Source: Omphalotus guepiniiformis (Eukaryota > Basidiomycota > Agaricomycetes > Agaricales > Omphalotaceae). From it: 64,000 bases of DNA. Below the pieces are notes generated by a model. That model was not told the DNA's origin, searched no databases, and saw only the letters and a program-made list of their open reading frames with translations. Shown one piece after another: positions 63,552 to 64,000 of this stretch. The translations under genes were made by a program, and so were the position numbers. How positions within the stretch are numbered: position 1 is the stretch's first letter; every line of letters starts with the position of its first letter. The stretch spans positions 496,001 through 560,000 of the forward strand of contig JAQOOI010000080.1 of assembly GCA_028554645.1 (NCBI GenBank), given 5' to 3'.

Positions 63552-64000
63552 TGTCAGCGACTCGAGTTATCAAACTCAAATAACCAAACACAATGATCTT
63601 AGTTTCACACGAGTAAGAGAAAAGCAGAAAGTGGTATTGAGAAAAGAGACGATACAAGGAAGTATGCTAAGTACAAGTCTAAACTCGAGGAGTTATTGAC
63701 AAGATCGAAGCTAAAGAAATATCTATCTAAGCGGACTTGTTATATACGTAAATAAAACCCTAAACCCTGGGCTATAACCCTTGACTAATCCACCGTGTGT
63801 CTACCATGAGTTCGATCGCCTCAAGTGTTTCATTAATGATCGTGATTGCCTTGAGGTCTACATGCTTGATCTCGATCATCATGCTACCTATGTGTGTATT
63901 TAATATAACCCTAGATCTATAACTTAAGATGCTATCTACTGATAATAAAAGTGTCTATATGTACAAACAATGAGATAAGATGAAAAAAGAAAACGTTCGT
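63552..64000 (-). repeat. Gypsy III 5' LTR, cut by the window end
   Basis: Direct repeat of 57734-58185. On the minus strand CGTATATAACAAGTCC supplies a TATA box about 30 bp before TTAGCTTCG, the predicted transcript start. The last few bases of the LTR (AACA) fall outside the window. Confidence 0.93.

Overview
The window looks like transposon-saturated DNA from a filamentous basidiomycete, probably an Agaricomycete. The evidence is the short GT-AG introns (about 47-67 nt, often with a CTAAC branch site), Ty3/gypsy and copia polyproteins of fungal type, a DIRS-class tyrosine-recombinase retrotransposon, and no bacterial-style operons. I found no convincing intact housekeeping gene. Almost everything is a mobile element, an LTR, or the decayed remains of one. 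No database search was possible, so family names rest on motifs and on comparisons made within the window.

Layout. 1-7 kb holds a small solo-LTR family (family H; two of five copies keep perfect 5-bp target duplications), one tRNA-bearing short element, a 123-aa ORF with a decayed duplicate, and short tandem repeats. 7-16.4 kb is a graveyard of large LTRs (B, II, D, A) plus a 1.25-kb array of the palindromic word ATTATAAT. 16.4-19.4 kb is a multi-exon plus-strand gene ('beta') behind a polypurine tract, interrupted by a second tRNA-bearing element. 19.8-25.1 kb is a DIRS/PAT-like retrotransposon with split direct repeats. 25.3-36.4 kb is gypsy element I, with pol on the minus strand and an antisense gene 'alpha' on the plus strand. 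36.4-42.6 kb holds a low-complexity pseudogene, a foldback element and a probable solo LTR. 42.6-48.3 kb is a decayed copia element (minus). 48.3-57.7 kb is gypsy element II (plus), with its RT deleted but an apparently intact antisense alpha gene. 57.7-64 kb is a young chromodomain gypsy element III (minus), whose 5' LTR runs off the window.

How the parts work together. Gypsy I and II are divergent relatives that share an unusual plan: gag-pro, pol, then a spliced gene (alpha) on the opposite strand with its own TATA box, ending tail-to-tail about 150 bp from the end of pol. The two alpha genes share length, domain order and intron positions or phases. A second antisense gene type (beta) sits just inside the 3' polypurine tract next to LTR families A and B. 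The other main novelty is a 180-261-bp element with LTR-like termini (TGTTGG...CCAACA), three different perfect 5-bp target duplications, and an internal tRNA-like body with consensus Pol III A and B boxes. Element III carries a 14-nt perfect self-complementarity between its predicted transcript start and its primer site, as expected of a self-primed (Tf1-type) chromovirus. Most in-frame stops I examined in the DIRS, copia, gypsy and beta genes can be explained by single C-to-T or G-to-A changes, which points to RIP-like or methylcytosine decay.
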